Made by a program: the position numbers and the translations under genes. A stretch of 38,804 bases of DNA from the NCBI GenBank assembly GCA_021831565.1, contig JAKBMM010000027.1, positions 1 to 38,804 on the forward strand, given 5' to 3'. A model generated the notes under the pieces. The model was not told the origin of the DNA. It searched no databases and was given only the letters and a program-made list of their open reading frames with translations. The DNA comes from Planctomycetota bacterium. Its GTDB lineage: Bacteria > Planctomycetota > Phycisphaerae > WQYP01. Shown in pieces: positions 7,600 to 15,593 of the stretch (within the stretch, counting starts at the first letter, position 1; each line of letters opens with the position of its first letter).

Positions 7600-8820
7600 T
7601 TATGGCGGGCCGAGTGTGGTGATGGTCATAGGTTCCAAGGGGAAGGCTTCAAGCACGCCGTGGATCTGCCGTCCGTCGACCGCTTCAAGCCGGGCCAGTT
7701 CCTCTTCGAGCGGTTGGTAGTCGCCGTTGTAAATCCAGCGTGCGCAGATGCTCCGCATCCGTCCGAGCGGCAATTCTCCTTGCAGTACCGCGGCGGTTTC
7801 TATTTTTGTCACGCTGCGCCGAATTTCGCGTTCGTCAATCCCTTTTTGGACTACTTTCCGCAGTTGATCGATCAAAATATTTTCGACCTGCGCGCGCCGG
7901 GCCGGGTCGCAGGAGGCGTAGGCGAAAAAGCTGCCGGTCCCATCGTGCGGATAAAATGAAAAGTCCGCCTCATCCGCCAAGCCGGGTTCAATCAGAGCCC
8001 AGTACAGCCGCGAGCCGTCGTGGTCGCCGACGACATCCGCCAGGACGGCGGCGGCATAACGTCGCTCATCCTGCGCGAACGGGCCGGCGCACATCAGGGC
8101 GATGTAGTGCCGCTTGAGCTTGGGATCGGCGATATGGCGGCGATGGTTCGCCAGTTTCGGTTCAGGATGATCGCGCCCGACATGCCGCTGGCGCCAGGAA
8201 CCGCAGGCTTGGCGGGTCCGTTCCAGCAGTTGCTCGAAATCCAACTTGCCCGCCGCCGCCAGCACAATGTTGCCGGGGCCGTAGCGCGCCTCGAAATAAC
8301 CTTGCATCTGATCGCGCTGCAACGCCGCGACCGATTCGGTTGTTCCCAGCACCGGATGCGCCAACGGATGATCCCCGAAATGATCCTGCATGAGCGCCTC
8401 GTAAAGCACGTGTCCGGGCCGGTCCAGATATAGGGCGATTTCTTCCAGAATGACCTTTTTTTCCATATCAAAATCTTCCGGTCGCAGGGCGGGACTCATC
8501 ATGTCGGCCAGAAGGTCCAGCGATTGGGGAAGAAATTCCGGAAGCACATGGGCCCAGTAGCAGGTGACTTCGTTGCTGGTAAAGGCGTTGTTGCGGGCGC
8601 CCATGGCGTCAAATTCGCGGTTAATCTGGGTCGCGGTACGCCGGGCGGTTCCCTTGAACATCATGTGTTCAAGAAAGTGCGAGACGCCGGAAAGTTCGGA
8701 TGTTTCGTCGCGGGCGCCGGTTTTTGCCATCAAACCGATGGCCGTGCTTTGCGCATCCGGATTGATCTCCGCAATCACGTCCAGGCCGTTGGCAAGCCGG
8801 GCCTGCTGAAAACTGACCAT
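7600..8820 (-). CDS. M16-family zinc metallopeptidase (insulinase/processing-peptidase type)
   Basis: 406 residues, the length of single-unit M16B peptidases such as PqqL/YmxG-like proteins. The inverted zinc motif HxxEH is present as HFLEHMMFKG (about residues 48-57), with the third ligand Glu in KKVILEEIALYLDRP about 75 residues later. The C-terminal half has the non-catalytic domain with the R/Y-type region (HYIALMCAGPFAQDERRYAAA, DGSRLYWALIEPGLA). Family members usually degrade or process small peptides as dimers. There is no signal peptide, so it is probably cytoplasmic. GGAG lies six bases before the ATG. It follows the membrane protein gene by 15 bp and precedes the MlaD-like gene, in one likely operon. 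Confidence 0.92.
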   Translation of the reverse strand: MVSFQQARLANGLDVIAEINPDAQSTAIGLMAKTGARDETSELSGVSHFLEHMMFKGTARRTATQINREFDAMGARNNAFTSNEVTCYWAHVLPEFLPQSLDLLADMMSPALRPEDFDMEKKVILEEIALYLDRPGHVLYEALMQDHFGDHPLAHPVLGTTESVAALQRDQMQGYFEARYGPGNIVLAAAGKLDFEQLLERTRQACGSWRQRHVGRDHPEPKLANHRRHIADPKLKRHYIALMCAGPFAQDERRYAAAVLADVVGDHDGSRLYWALIEPGLADEADFSFYPHDGTGSFFAYASCDPARRAQVENILIDQLRKVVQKGIDEREIRRSVTKIETAAVLQGELPLGRMRSICARWIYNGDYQPLEEELARLEAVDGRQIHGVLEAFPLEPMTITTLGPP

Positions 8821-8835
8821 GTCTGCTCCAGGTTT

Positions 8836-9711
8836 TTAGATTTTTACACCGGGCCGTACGGTCGTGGCCGCTCCGGCGGGGCGGCTGGCTTCCGCGGGGC
8901 CGCCGGGGATGCCGAGCATGAGGCTTTGCAGGGGGTGGCCGATGGCCAGGCGCGCCCCGGCGCGGAAACGCTCGGCCGTCACCAGCATCAACACCAGTCC
9001 GAACACGGGCCAGGCCATGTACCGGATGATAATCAAAACGCGCCGGTCAAACGAAATGCCATGCCCGGGCGGCGGGAGAAAGGTTAACGCCAGGGTATGG
9101 AGCAATTCATGCCAGCCGTAAAGAATCCCCGGAACTGGGAAATGGGCGAACACGTACTGCCAGGGAAGAACAATAAACAGCAGAATCACCGCCCATATCA
9201 GGCTGCGGGTCAGGTGGGCTACTCCCGGCGCCTGCGCCACCAGGATCACCAGCAGGCTCACAAAGATGATGATGGCCTGCGCGGCCGCCGCCAGCAGTCC
9301 CAGAAGCTGCGTCACCGGCACCACCAGTTGATAAGTAAGGTCCCATTGGCGGCGAAGGTTCAACCGTCGTCCTTGCAGGGTGCCGGCCAGACGCCCATGG
9401 AATCCGTAATTCTCCAGCGCGGCGCCGCGGAAATTCCAGCCGGCGTTCCGCCGGCTTTCCCGCGCCTCCGGCAAGACACCGGCTGCCGCGGCATGGGTTT
9501 GTCTGTCGCCCACCCCGGCGGGCGCCGCGGCGACCTGGTCCAATACCGGTCTTCCCCCCCCATAGGGCTGCGTGGTAAAGCGCATCAGAAGAAAGCCGAC
9601 GATTTGCAGCATGACGCAGGAAAAAAGCAGATAACCGAGGAAATTCCGGCTCGTCCGCAGAGTTCGCAAGGCTACGCCGTAGTCGCCGTATGGGTGTACC
9701 GGTGCCGCCAT
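8836..9711 (-). CDS. Multi-pass membrane protein of unknown function
   Basis: 291 residues; I do not recognise the family. One hydrophobic segment lies near the N terminus (LGYLLFSCVMLQIVGFLLM). A Gly/Ala/Arg-rich soluble stretch of about 80 residues follows, then four further segments: LLGLLAAAAQAIIIFVSLLV, LIWAVILLFIVLPWQYVF, a Leu-rich stretch after GWHELLHTLAL, and YMAWPVFGLVLMLVTA. The soluble stretch between spans 1 and 2 is likely extracytoplasmic. The start is supported by AAGGAA seven bases upstream. It heads the minus-strand run that continues with the M16 peptidase, MlaD-like and methyltransferase genes. Confidence 0.75.
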   Translation of the reverse strand: MAAPVHPYGDYGVALRTLRTSRNFLGYLLFSCVMLQIVGFLLMRFTTQPYGGGRPVLDQVAAAPAGVGDRQTHAAAAGVLPEARESRRNAGWNFRGAALENYGFHGRLAGTLQGRRLNLRRQWDLTYQLVVPVTQLLGLLAAAAQAIIIFVSLLVILVAQAPGVAHLTRSLIWAVILLFIVLPWQYVFAHFPVPGILYGWHELLHTLALTFLPPPGHGISFDRRVLIIIRYMAWPVFGLVLMLVTAERFRAGARLAIGHPLQSLMLGIPGGPAEASRPAGAATTVRPGVKI

Positions 9712-9758
9712 AAAAATTCCTTCAATCGCAATCGCGCCAGCAAACCGCGATAAAAATG

Positions 9759-9764
9759 ATTATA
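9759..9764 (-). promoter_or_regulatory. Candidate -10 box for the minus-strand operon
   Basis: On the minus strand the sequence reads TATAAT (9764 to 9759), about 50 bp before the start of the membrane-protein gene. No good -35 hexamer is present 16-18 bp further upstream (best match TCCAAA), so this may be an activated or weak promoter. It lies in the divergent region shared with the iron-sulfur protein gene. Confidence 0.4.
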
Positions 9765-9864
9765 TACTCCGTGTCGCTTTTTTGGATACCTCTTTACTTT
9801 GACGGTGGATCGGCATATCCTAGTGTATATAGGCAGGATGTCAGGATGTTAAGGAGTCAAAAAA

Positions 9865-10197
9865 ATGGCGATCACGCTTACCGAAGCGGCGGCTCGTGAA
9901 ATCAAGAATATAATCAAGGAGCAGGGTTTGTCTGAAGGGGTCGCCTTGCGCGTGGGGGTGAAAGGCGGTGGATGCTCCGGCTTCAGTTACGTACTGGATC
10001 TGACGCAGGACGCCGCGGAGGAACATGACGAAGTTTTGGAATCCCAGGGGATCAAGCTGATTTCGGACCGCAAGAGCTATCTCTACCTTGACGGCACCGA
10101 GATCGACTTCGGCGATGAAATCATGGGGCGGGGATTTAAATTCAAAAATCCCAAAGCGACTCATACCTGCGGCTGCGGCTCTTCTTTCAGCGCTTAA
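9865..10197 (+). CDS. A-type iron-sulfur cluster assembly protein (IscA/ErpA/HesB family)
   Basis: 110 residues, normal for A-type carriers that receive Fe-S clusters and deliver them to target enzymes. The three conserved cysteines are in GGGCSGFSYVLDL (near residue 36) and the C-terminal CGCGSSFSA. The start is set by AAGGAG ten bases upstream of the ATG. Orthology to ErpA, IscA or SufA cannot be settled from sequence alone, so I give no symbol. Upstream, TATCCTAGTGTATATAGGC is a partly palindromic AT-rich stretch near the expected promoter; it might be an operator but no regulator can be named. No other isc/suf genes are nearby. Confidence 0.93.
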   Translation: MAITLTEAAAREIKNIIKEQGLSEGVALRVGVKGGGCSGFSYVLDLTQDAAEEHDEVLESQGIKLISDRKSYLYLDGTEIDFGDEIMGRGFKFKNPKATHTCGCGSSFSA

Positions 10198-10210
10198 CCC
10201 GGACGAACCG

Positions 10211-10240
10211 ATTTCGCACCCTGCCATTTCGCACCCTGCC
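10211..10240. repeat. Perfect tandem 15-bp duplication upstream of the pilus-locus promoter
   Basis: ATTTCGCACCCTGCC occurs twice back to back, ending four bases before a TTGACC -35-like box. It may be a simple slippage duplication or a pair of protein-binding sites. Confidence 0.6.
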
Positions 10241-10244
10241 ATGC

Positions 10245-10274
10245 TTGACCTGTTTTGGTTCTCACCATTAGGAT
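10245..10274 (+). promoter_or_regulatory. Candidate promoter of the pilus/secretion locus
   Basis: TTGACC (10245-10250), an 18-bp spacer and TAGGAT (10269-10274) fit a sigma70-type promoter. It faces the first GspE-like gene and would give a leader of about 180 nt that contains the 19-bp hairpin at 10334-10380. It is the only promoter-like sequence I see ahead of the 17-kb plus-strand locus. Confidence 0.45.
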
Positions 10275-10333
10275 AAAGCATGACGGTCAATATGCGGCGC
10301 CACGCAACAGGGGCGCCGACTCGCCGTGGCGCG

Positions 10334-10380
10334 CCTGGTGCTCGGTCACACCGCAACTGCAGGTGTGACCGAGCACCAGG
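10334..10380. repeat. Perfect 19-bp stem-loop, GTGCTC/GTCACA palindrome family
   Basis: CCTGGTGCTCGGTCACACC (10334-10352) and its exact reverse complement (10362-10380) enclose the 9-base loop GCAACTGCA. Related copies are a complete hairpin at 30570-30615 and a solo half, including the loop, at 36255-36280. The dispersed, palindromic and intergenic character suggests a REP-like element rather than a terminator, since no U-tract follows. Confidence 0.8.
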
Positions 10381-10462
10381 GAAAGTTCCCGATTTTGATG
10401 ATCATGCGGACGCGACGCCGGCACGCCGGAATTGCCCACGGCCCCGGCCCGCAGGTGAAAAT

Positions 10463-12169
10463 ATGGCGCACAAACGCAAAGAAATAACGGAAATCCTGGC
10501 GGAGATGGGTGTCATCAAGGCGCCCGCCGCCGCACAAGCGCTCCAGGAATCGCGCCAGACCGGCCGTCCCGTGGAGAGCATATTGATTGATTCCAAGCTG
10601 GCCAGCGAAGAGAATGTCACCAAGGCGCTGGCGATTCAAAATGACATTGAGTTCATCGATCTGAACAAAAACTTTGTGGCCCCCGGCGATTTTCGCCTGC
10701 TGCCCGCCGACCTGATCAAGCGACACCAGGTTCTTCCGCTGGGGGAGGAAAACGGAAAATTGCGGATCGTGATCGGCGATCCCAATGACCTGGAAACTCT
10801 CGAAGCCATCCGCTTCCGGCTCAACCGGCCGCTGGAAACATGCCTCGCCGTCAAAAGCGACATCAAAAAGCAGATCGACCGTATGTTCGCCGAAGAGCAG
10901 AAATCTCTTGACGAAATGGTCCGGCAGATGAGCCTGGACCGCGGCGCCACGATCGACATCACCGCCGGCAAGGACAAGGAAGGCGACGAGGCGCCCATCG
11001 TTCGCCTGGTCTCCGCCATCATTACCGAAGCGGTCAAAGCGCGGGCCAGCGATATCCATATCGAGCCGATGAACGACCGCGTTCGCGTCCGCTACCGTAT
11101 CGACGGCGTCTGCCAGCAGCGCGACAATTTCCGGAAAAAGATGCAGAACTCGGTCATCGCCCGCCTTAAAATCATGGCGGGCATGGACATCGCCGAGCGC
11201 CGCTTGCCGCAGGACGGCCGCATCAAAATGGCCGTGGACGGCGCGAACGTCGACTTTCGCGTCAGCGCGCTGCCGGCGTATCACGGCGAATCGATGGTGC
11301 TGCGCATCCTGCGGCCCGAGAGCGTGAAGATCGGCGTGCAGCGCATGGGTTTCGAGGAGGACGATTACCAGCGATTCAAGAAGATTATCTCCCGTCCCAA
11401 CGGCATCTTTCTGGTCACCGGTCCGACCGGCTCCGGTAAAACCACCACTCTCTACGGCGCTTTGGCCGAGCTGAACACGCCGGACCGGAAAATCATTACG
11501 GCTGAAGATCCGGTGGAGTACAATTTCACCGGCATCAATCAATGCCAGGTGCGGGAGCAGATCGGGCTGAGCTTTGCCAAGATTCTACGGTCCATGCTTC
11601 GCCAGGCGCCGAATATCATTCTCGTCGGCGAAATCCGCGATCGCGAGGTGGCGGAAGTGGCCATACAGGCCGCTCTCACCGGCCACCTGGTCTTCAGCAC
11701 GTTGCATACGAACGACGCCCCTTCCGCCATTACCCGGCTCATCGACATGGGCGTCAAACCGTTCCTGGTCGCTTCTTCCATTCAAGCCATTATGGCCCAG
11801 CGCCTGGTGCGCACGCTTTGCGATCAATGCAAACAGCCGGATGAGGCGCCGGAGCGGCGCCTCCTGCAGATGCTGCGTTTGACCGACCGGGACCTGGCCG
11901 GCAAGACCATTTACCGGCCCGCCGGCTGCCCGGCTTGCAACAATACGGGGTTCCGGGGGCGCATCGGCATTTTCGAGATGATGGCCATGACCGCCGAAAT
12001 CCGCGAGCTTGCGTTCAAGCGAACCCCCTCCAACGTGATCCGCAAGGCCGCTCACGGGGCGGGCATGAAAAGCCTTCTCGACGACGGCAAAATCAAGGTG
12101 CTCAATGGAGTCACGACACCGCAGGAGATCATCCGCGTGACGCAGGCGGAAGGCATTCTGACGGAATAA
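10463..12169 (+). CDS. GspE/PilB-family secretion or pilus assembly ATPase (first copy)
   Basis: 568 residues. Such ATPases form cytoplasmic hexamers that power extension of pilin or pseudopilin filaments. An N-terminal MshEN-type domain (about residues 1-150; EITEILAEMGVIKAPAAAQA, LPADLIKRHQVLPLG) precedes the N2 domain (ARASDIHIEPMNDRVRVRYR) and the motor domain. Visible motor motifs are Walker A GPTGSGKTTTLYGAL, Asp box ITAEDPVEY, Walker B ILVGEIRDREVAEVA and His box TGHLVFSTLHTNDAPSA. The four-Cys zinc site is CDQC...CPACNNTGFRGRIGIFE. The ATG at 10463 follows AGGTGA; the frame is open upstream to 10280 but would read through a hairpin repeat. It stops 10 bp before the PilT-like gene. A second PilB-like ATPase lies 1.5 kb downstream. 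Confidence 0.93.
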   Translation: MAHKRKEITEILAEMGVIKAPAAAQALQESRQTGRPVESILIDSKLASEENVTKALAIQNDIEFIDLNKNFVAPGDFRLLPADLIKRHQVLPLGEENGKLRIVIGDPNDLETLEAIRFRLNRPLETCLAVKSDIKKQIDRMFAEEQKSLDEMVRQMSLDRGATIDITAGKDKEGDEAPIVRLVSAIITEAVKARASDIHIEPMNDRVRVRYRIDGVCQQRDNFRKKMQNSVIARLKIMAGMDIAERRLPQDGRIKMAVDGANVDFRVSALPAYHGESMVLRILRPESVKIGVQRMGFEEDDYQRFKKIISRPNGIFLVTGPTGSGKTTTLYGALAELNTPDRKIITAEDPVEYNFTGINQCQVREQIGLSFAKILRSMLRQAPNIILVGEIRDREVAEVAIQAALTGHLVFSTLHTNDAPSAITRLIDMGVKPFLVASSIQAIMAQRLVRTLCDQCKQPDEAPERRLLQMLRLTDRDLAGKTIYRPAGCPACNNTGFRGRIGIFEMMAMTAEIRELAFKRTPSNVIRKAAHGAGMKSLLDDGKIKVLNGVTTPQEIIRVTQAEGILTE

Positions 12170-12179
12170 TGAGGATTTC

Positions 12180-13325
12180 ATGTCTCAGATTCTGATTGAT
12201 CGGCTGCTGGAAACCACCATTCGAAAGGGCGCCTCCGACTTGCACCTGCACGTGGGACGCCCGCCGACGCTCCGCTTAAACGGTCACCTCCGCGAACTGC
12301 AGACAAAGGTGCTCGAACCCGACGACACCATGGCCCTGATGAAAGCCGTCACCCCCGATCGCGGCCAGCAGGAGCTCCAGGAGCAGGGCACCACCGACTT
12401 CGGCATGGCCTTCGCCACGGCGGACGGATCGGCCAAGGCGCGTTTCCGCGTTTCCGTCTTTCGCCAGAAGGGCGTCATCTCCCTGGTCATGCGAAAAATT
12501 CCCTACAAGCTGCTGAGCTTTGAGGACATCGGTCTGCCGACGATATGCCGCGAGCTGTGCCGCCGGCCGCGCGGACTCTTTCTGGTCACCGGCCCGACCG
12601 GGTCCGGCAAGACCACGTCGCTGGCGACCATGGTCAACTACATCAACGAGAATTTCGACCGCCATATTGTCACAGTGGAAGATCCGGTTGAATACTACCA
12701 CGACCATAAAAAAAGCATCATCAGCCAGCGCGAAGTCGGAGCGGGCAACGACGTTCCCACTTTTGCCGAGGCGCTGCGCCGTGTTTTGCGGCAGGATCCG
12801 GATGTGATCCTGGTCGGGGAAATGCGCGACTTGGAGACCATCGAATCCGCCATCCGCGCCGCCGAAACCGGCCACCTGGTCTTCGCCACGCTGCACACCA
12901 CCGGTTGCCAGGGAACCATCAACCGCGTCATCGACGCGTTTTCCGTCGATCAGCAGGAACAGATTCGCGTACAGCTTTCCGTGACTCTGCTGGCCGTGCT
13001 CAGTCAGGCCCTCCTGCCGCGGTCGGACACCGAGGGCCTCGTGGCGGCTTATGAATTTCTGGTCGTTACGCCGGCAATCGCCAACCTGATTCGTGAAAAC
13101 AAAACGTTCCGCATTGATTCGGCCATTCAGACCGGGAGAAAGTTCGGCATGCAGCTTCTGGACGATCATCTGCTGGAACTTTTCAGGACCGGAAAAATCA
13201 CCGCGGAAGACGCCATCGACAAGGCCCGCAATGCCGCCGATCTGGCCGAGCGGATGGGCAAGCGGCTGGATCGACCGGATACCGACAAGGAGACCGGCGT
13301 GCCGGCCAATAGCAGTCGCGCGTAA
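12180..13325 (+). CDS. pilT: PilT-like retraction ATPase
   Basis: 381 residues, the normal PilT size. PilT hexamers disassemble type IV pili, producing retraction and twitching. The PAS-like N-terminal part (KGASDLHLHVGRPPTLRLNG) is followed by Walker A GPTGSGKTTSLATM, Asp box VTVEDPVEY, Walker B VILVGEMRDLETIESAIRAA and His box TGHLVFATLHTTG. The PilT-specific C-terminal signature (AIRNLIRE in model proteins) appears as TPAIANLIRENK. It lacks the N-terminal MshEN domain and the zinc motif of its PilB-like neighbours, as expected for PilT. GAGGA precedes the ATG. Its presence between two PilB-like ATPases argues that the locus makes a retractable type IV pilus-like fibre and not only a type II secretion pseudopilus. 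Confidence 0.92.
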   Translation: MSQILIDRLLETTIRKGASDLHLHVGRPPTLRLNGHLRELQTKVLEPDDTMALMKAVTPDRGQQELQEQGTTDFGMAFATADGSAKARFRVSVFRQKGVISLVMRKIPYKLLSFEDIGLPTICRELCRRPRGLFLVTGPTGSGKTTSLATMVNYINENFDRHIVTVEDPVEYYHDHKKSIISQREVGAGNDVPTFAEALRRVLRQDPDVILVGEMRDLETIESAIRAAETGHLVFATLHTTGCQGTINRVIDAFSVDQQEQIRVQLSVTLLAVLSQALLPRSDTEGLVAAYEFLVVTPAIANLIRENKTFRIDSAIQTGRKFGMQLLDDHLLELFRTGKITAEDAIDKARNAADLAERMGKRLDRPDTDKETGVPANSSRA

Positions 13326-13356
13326 AATTCGCCGCCGGCGACGTCCCGCCGGGCAC

Positions 13357-13603
13357 GGCGCCAAGCCGGGCCGCTGCGCCGGCCCGCGTAACAAGCGCCA
13401 AAGCGCGCCGCGGGTTTCGGCAGCGCGGCGCGAAGCCGGGCCGCTGCGCCGGCCCGCGTAACAAGCGCCGAAGCGCGCCGCGGGTTTCGGCAGTGCGGCG
13501 CCAAGCCGGGCCGCCGCGCCGGCCCGCGTAACAAGCGCCAAAGCTCGCCGCGGGATTCGGGAGCACGGCGCCAAGCCGGGCCGCTGCGCCGGCCCGCGTA
13601 ACA
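13357..13603. repeat. 70-bp tandem repeat, about 3.5 copies, between pilT and the second pilB
   Basis: Unit starts fall at 13357, 13427, 13497 and 13567, exactly 70 bp apart. Copies differ at only a few positions; GCCGGCCCGCGTAACA-like and CCAAGCCGGGCCGC-like blocks recur in each. The repeat is about 75 percent G+C and contains nested palindromes such as GCCGGGCCGC/GCGCCGGCCC. The period is not a multiple of three, and no gene is credible here. It fills nearly the whole 295-bp gap, ending 17 bp before the ATG of the second ATPase, so it would be part of the operon mRNA. Confidence 0.9.
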
Positions 13604-13620
13604 GTAAACTGGGAGTTTTT

Positions 13621-15453
13621 ATGGCGGAACACTCACCTGCCTCTAAACTGGCTTCCGCGGTCAAACCCGCCGGCTCCGGCGCCGCGCCGCCGAGCGGGCC
13701 GCTGCGCATGCCGCCGATCGATCAGCTCAAGGACCGCCCGCTGGGAAGGGTCCTGATCAAGATGGGCCGGCTCACGCGCGAGCAGGTTCATCAGGCGCTG
13801 GCGGTCCAGACCCAGCAGAAGGCCAGGAAGGTCAACACGCCGATCGGCCAGGTCCTGGTGGAACTGGGCATGATCTCCCAGAAGGACATGAATTTCGCCC
13901 TGGCCGCCCAGAGAGGCTTTGAGGTTATCGAACTGGAAGGGCGCGAGATTCCCCCGGAGGTGATCAAGCAGATACCGGCGCAGATGGCCACGGTTTACCG
14001 GGTGGTGCCGATCGCTTTCGAGGAAAAAACCAACACCATCACCATCGCGCTGGATTCCCCCGACAATTTTCGCGTGGTCGATGATCTCCAGACTCTCATG
14101 GGGTTAAAGGTGATCACCTGCATCGCCGAGCCTGCGGCGGTGGCCAAGCTTCTGGCCAAGCATTACGAAACACACCAGGAATCCCTTGCCGATCTTATGT
14201 CGGAAATTGGAACCGATGCCTCGCTCCAGGCTCTTGAGAACCGCGGCGAATCCATCGACCTGCAGACCCTCAAAGATCTGGCCGAATCGAACCCCGTCAA
14301 GCGGCTTCTGAACACCGTGCTCATGCAGGCCATCAAGGAACGCTCCTCGGACATCCATTTCGAGCCTTTCGAAGACGACTACAAAATGCGCTACCGCATC
14401 GACGGCGTGCTCTATGAAATGGTGCCGCCTCCGAAATATATCGCCATGGCCATCGCCAGCCGCATCAAGGTCATGGCCAACCTCGACATCGCCGAACGGC
14501 GACTTCCTCAGGACGGGCGCATTCCGCTGGTCGTCGGCGGCCACCCCGTGGACCTGCGCGTGGCGGTGCTGCCGACCCTTTTCGGCGAAAGCATTGTGTT
14601 GCGCGTGCTCGACCGTTCCAATGTGTCGCTGGACCTCGATAAACTGGGTATGCGGGAAGATGATTTGAAGCTTTTCCGGCAGCTCATCGCCAAGCCCAAC
14701 GGCATCGTGCTGGTTACCGGTCCGACCGGTTCGGGAAAAACCACCACCCTTTATGCGGCCCTGAATGGACTCAACAGCCTGGAAGACAAGCTCATCACCA
14801 CCGAAGACCCCGTCGAGTACGATATCGACGGCGTGGTGCAGGTGCAGATACGTCCGGAAATCGACCTGACCTTCGCCACGTGTCTTCGTTCGATCCTGCG
14901 CCAGGATCCGGACATTATTCTTGTCGGTGAAATACGCGATAAGGAAACCGCGGAAATCGCCACCCAGGCCTCGCTCACTGGACACCTGGTTTTCAGTACC
15001 CTGCATACCAACGACGCCCCTTCCTCGGTCGCCCGTCTGCTGGACCTTGGCGTGGAACCGTTCCTGATCACCGCCACGCTGGAAGGTATTCTCGCCCAGC
15101 GGCTCTGCCGCCGCATTTGCGTGCAGTGCAAGGAGGCGTATAAACCCACCGAGGAGCAGCTTCTGGAGCTGGAACTGCGACCGGAAGATGTCAAAGACAA
15201 AACGTTTTACCGCGGGCGGGGCTGCGGCGAATGCAACAATACGGGTTACCGGGGCCGGCTGGCGATCTGTGAAATCATGATCTTCGACGACGACATACGT
15301 GAAATGATTATGAATCGCGATTCGACCAATCTGTTGCGGGACGCCGCCCGGCGGCGGGGGATGCGGTCGTTGCGCGAATCGGGCCTGCTGGGCATTTATG
15401 AGGGCCTGACCACGATAGAAGAGGTCGTCAAGCAAACCATTGTCGAAGATTAA
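13621..15453 (+). CDS. PilB/GspE-family assembly ATPase (second copy)
   Basis: 610 residues, with the same build as the copy at 10463 but clearly diverged. A Pro/Ala-rich tail of about 30 residues leads into the MshEN domain (LGRVLIKMGRLTREQVHQAL, IGQVLVELGMISQKDMNFAL). The motor domain follows: SSDIHFEPFEDDYKMRYRID, Walker A GPTGSGKTTTLYAAL, ITTEDPVEYDIDGV, Walker B ILVGEIRDKETAEIA, and TGHLVFSTLHTNDAPSS. The zinc site is CVQC...CGECNNTGYRGRLAICE. It begins after GGGAG at the end of the 70-bp repeat array and is followed 140 bp later by the PilC/GspF gene. Gene order suggests this is the main extension ATPase, but which copy serves which fibre cannot be told. Confidence 0.93.
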   Translation: MAEHSPASKLASAVKPAGSGAAPPSGPLRMPPIDQLKDRPLGRVLIKMGRLTREQVHQALAVQTQQKARKVNTPIGQVLVELGMISQKDMNFALAAQRGFEVIELEGREIPPEVIKQIPAQMATVYRVVPIAFEEKTNTITIALDSPDNFRVVDDLQTLMGLKVITCIAEPAAVAKLLAKHYETHQESLADLMSEIGTDASLQALENRGESIDLQTLKDLAESNPVKRLLNTVLMQAIKERSSDIHFEPFEDDYKMRYRIDGVLYEMVPPPKYIAMAIASRIKVMANLDIAERRLPQDGRIPLVVGGHPVDLRVAVLPTLFGESIVLRVLDRSNVSLDLDKLGMREDDLKLFRQLIAKPNGIVLVTGPTGSGKTTTLYAALNGLNSLEDKLITTEDPVEYDIDGVVQVQIRPEIDLTFATCLRSILRQDPDIILVGEIRDKETAEIATQASLTGHLVFSTLHTNDAPSSVARLLDLGVEPFLITATLEGILAQRLCRRICVQCKEAYKPTEEQLLELELRPEDVKDKTFYRGRGCGECNNTGYRGRLAICEIMIFDDDIREMIMNRDSTNLLRDAARRRGMRSLRESGLLGIYEGLTTIEEVVKQTIVED

Positions 15454-15593
15454 AAGAGCAACCGGCCGGTGGCTCCGCGCGCCGCCGCGCCCGGTTCGGC
15501 GCCCCGCCCCCCTTTCCGCACGGGCCGATCGTCCGTATATATCCATCAGGAAAAACATGATGTTTGGTCCCTGTACCAGTTGGAGGTGCATCC

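Noticed and set aside
10280-10462. N-terminal extension of the first GspE-like ATPase
   Set aside because: The frame is open, but it reads through a perfect 19-bp intergenic hairpin repeat, and the conserved domain begins right after the ATG at 10463 with a good Shine-Dalgarno.
13357-13603. CRISPR array
   Set aside because: Regular 70-bp period, but whole units repeat without unique spacers, and no cas-like gene is near. It is a simple tandem repeat.
14104-15591. Long open frames antisense to the PilB/GspE genes (also 10346-11542 and 12276-13709)
   Set aside because: Long antisense frames are common at this G+C content. Composition is His/Val/Asp-rich without motifs, and the sense strand has all ATPase motifs.
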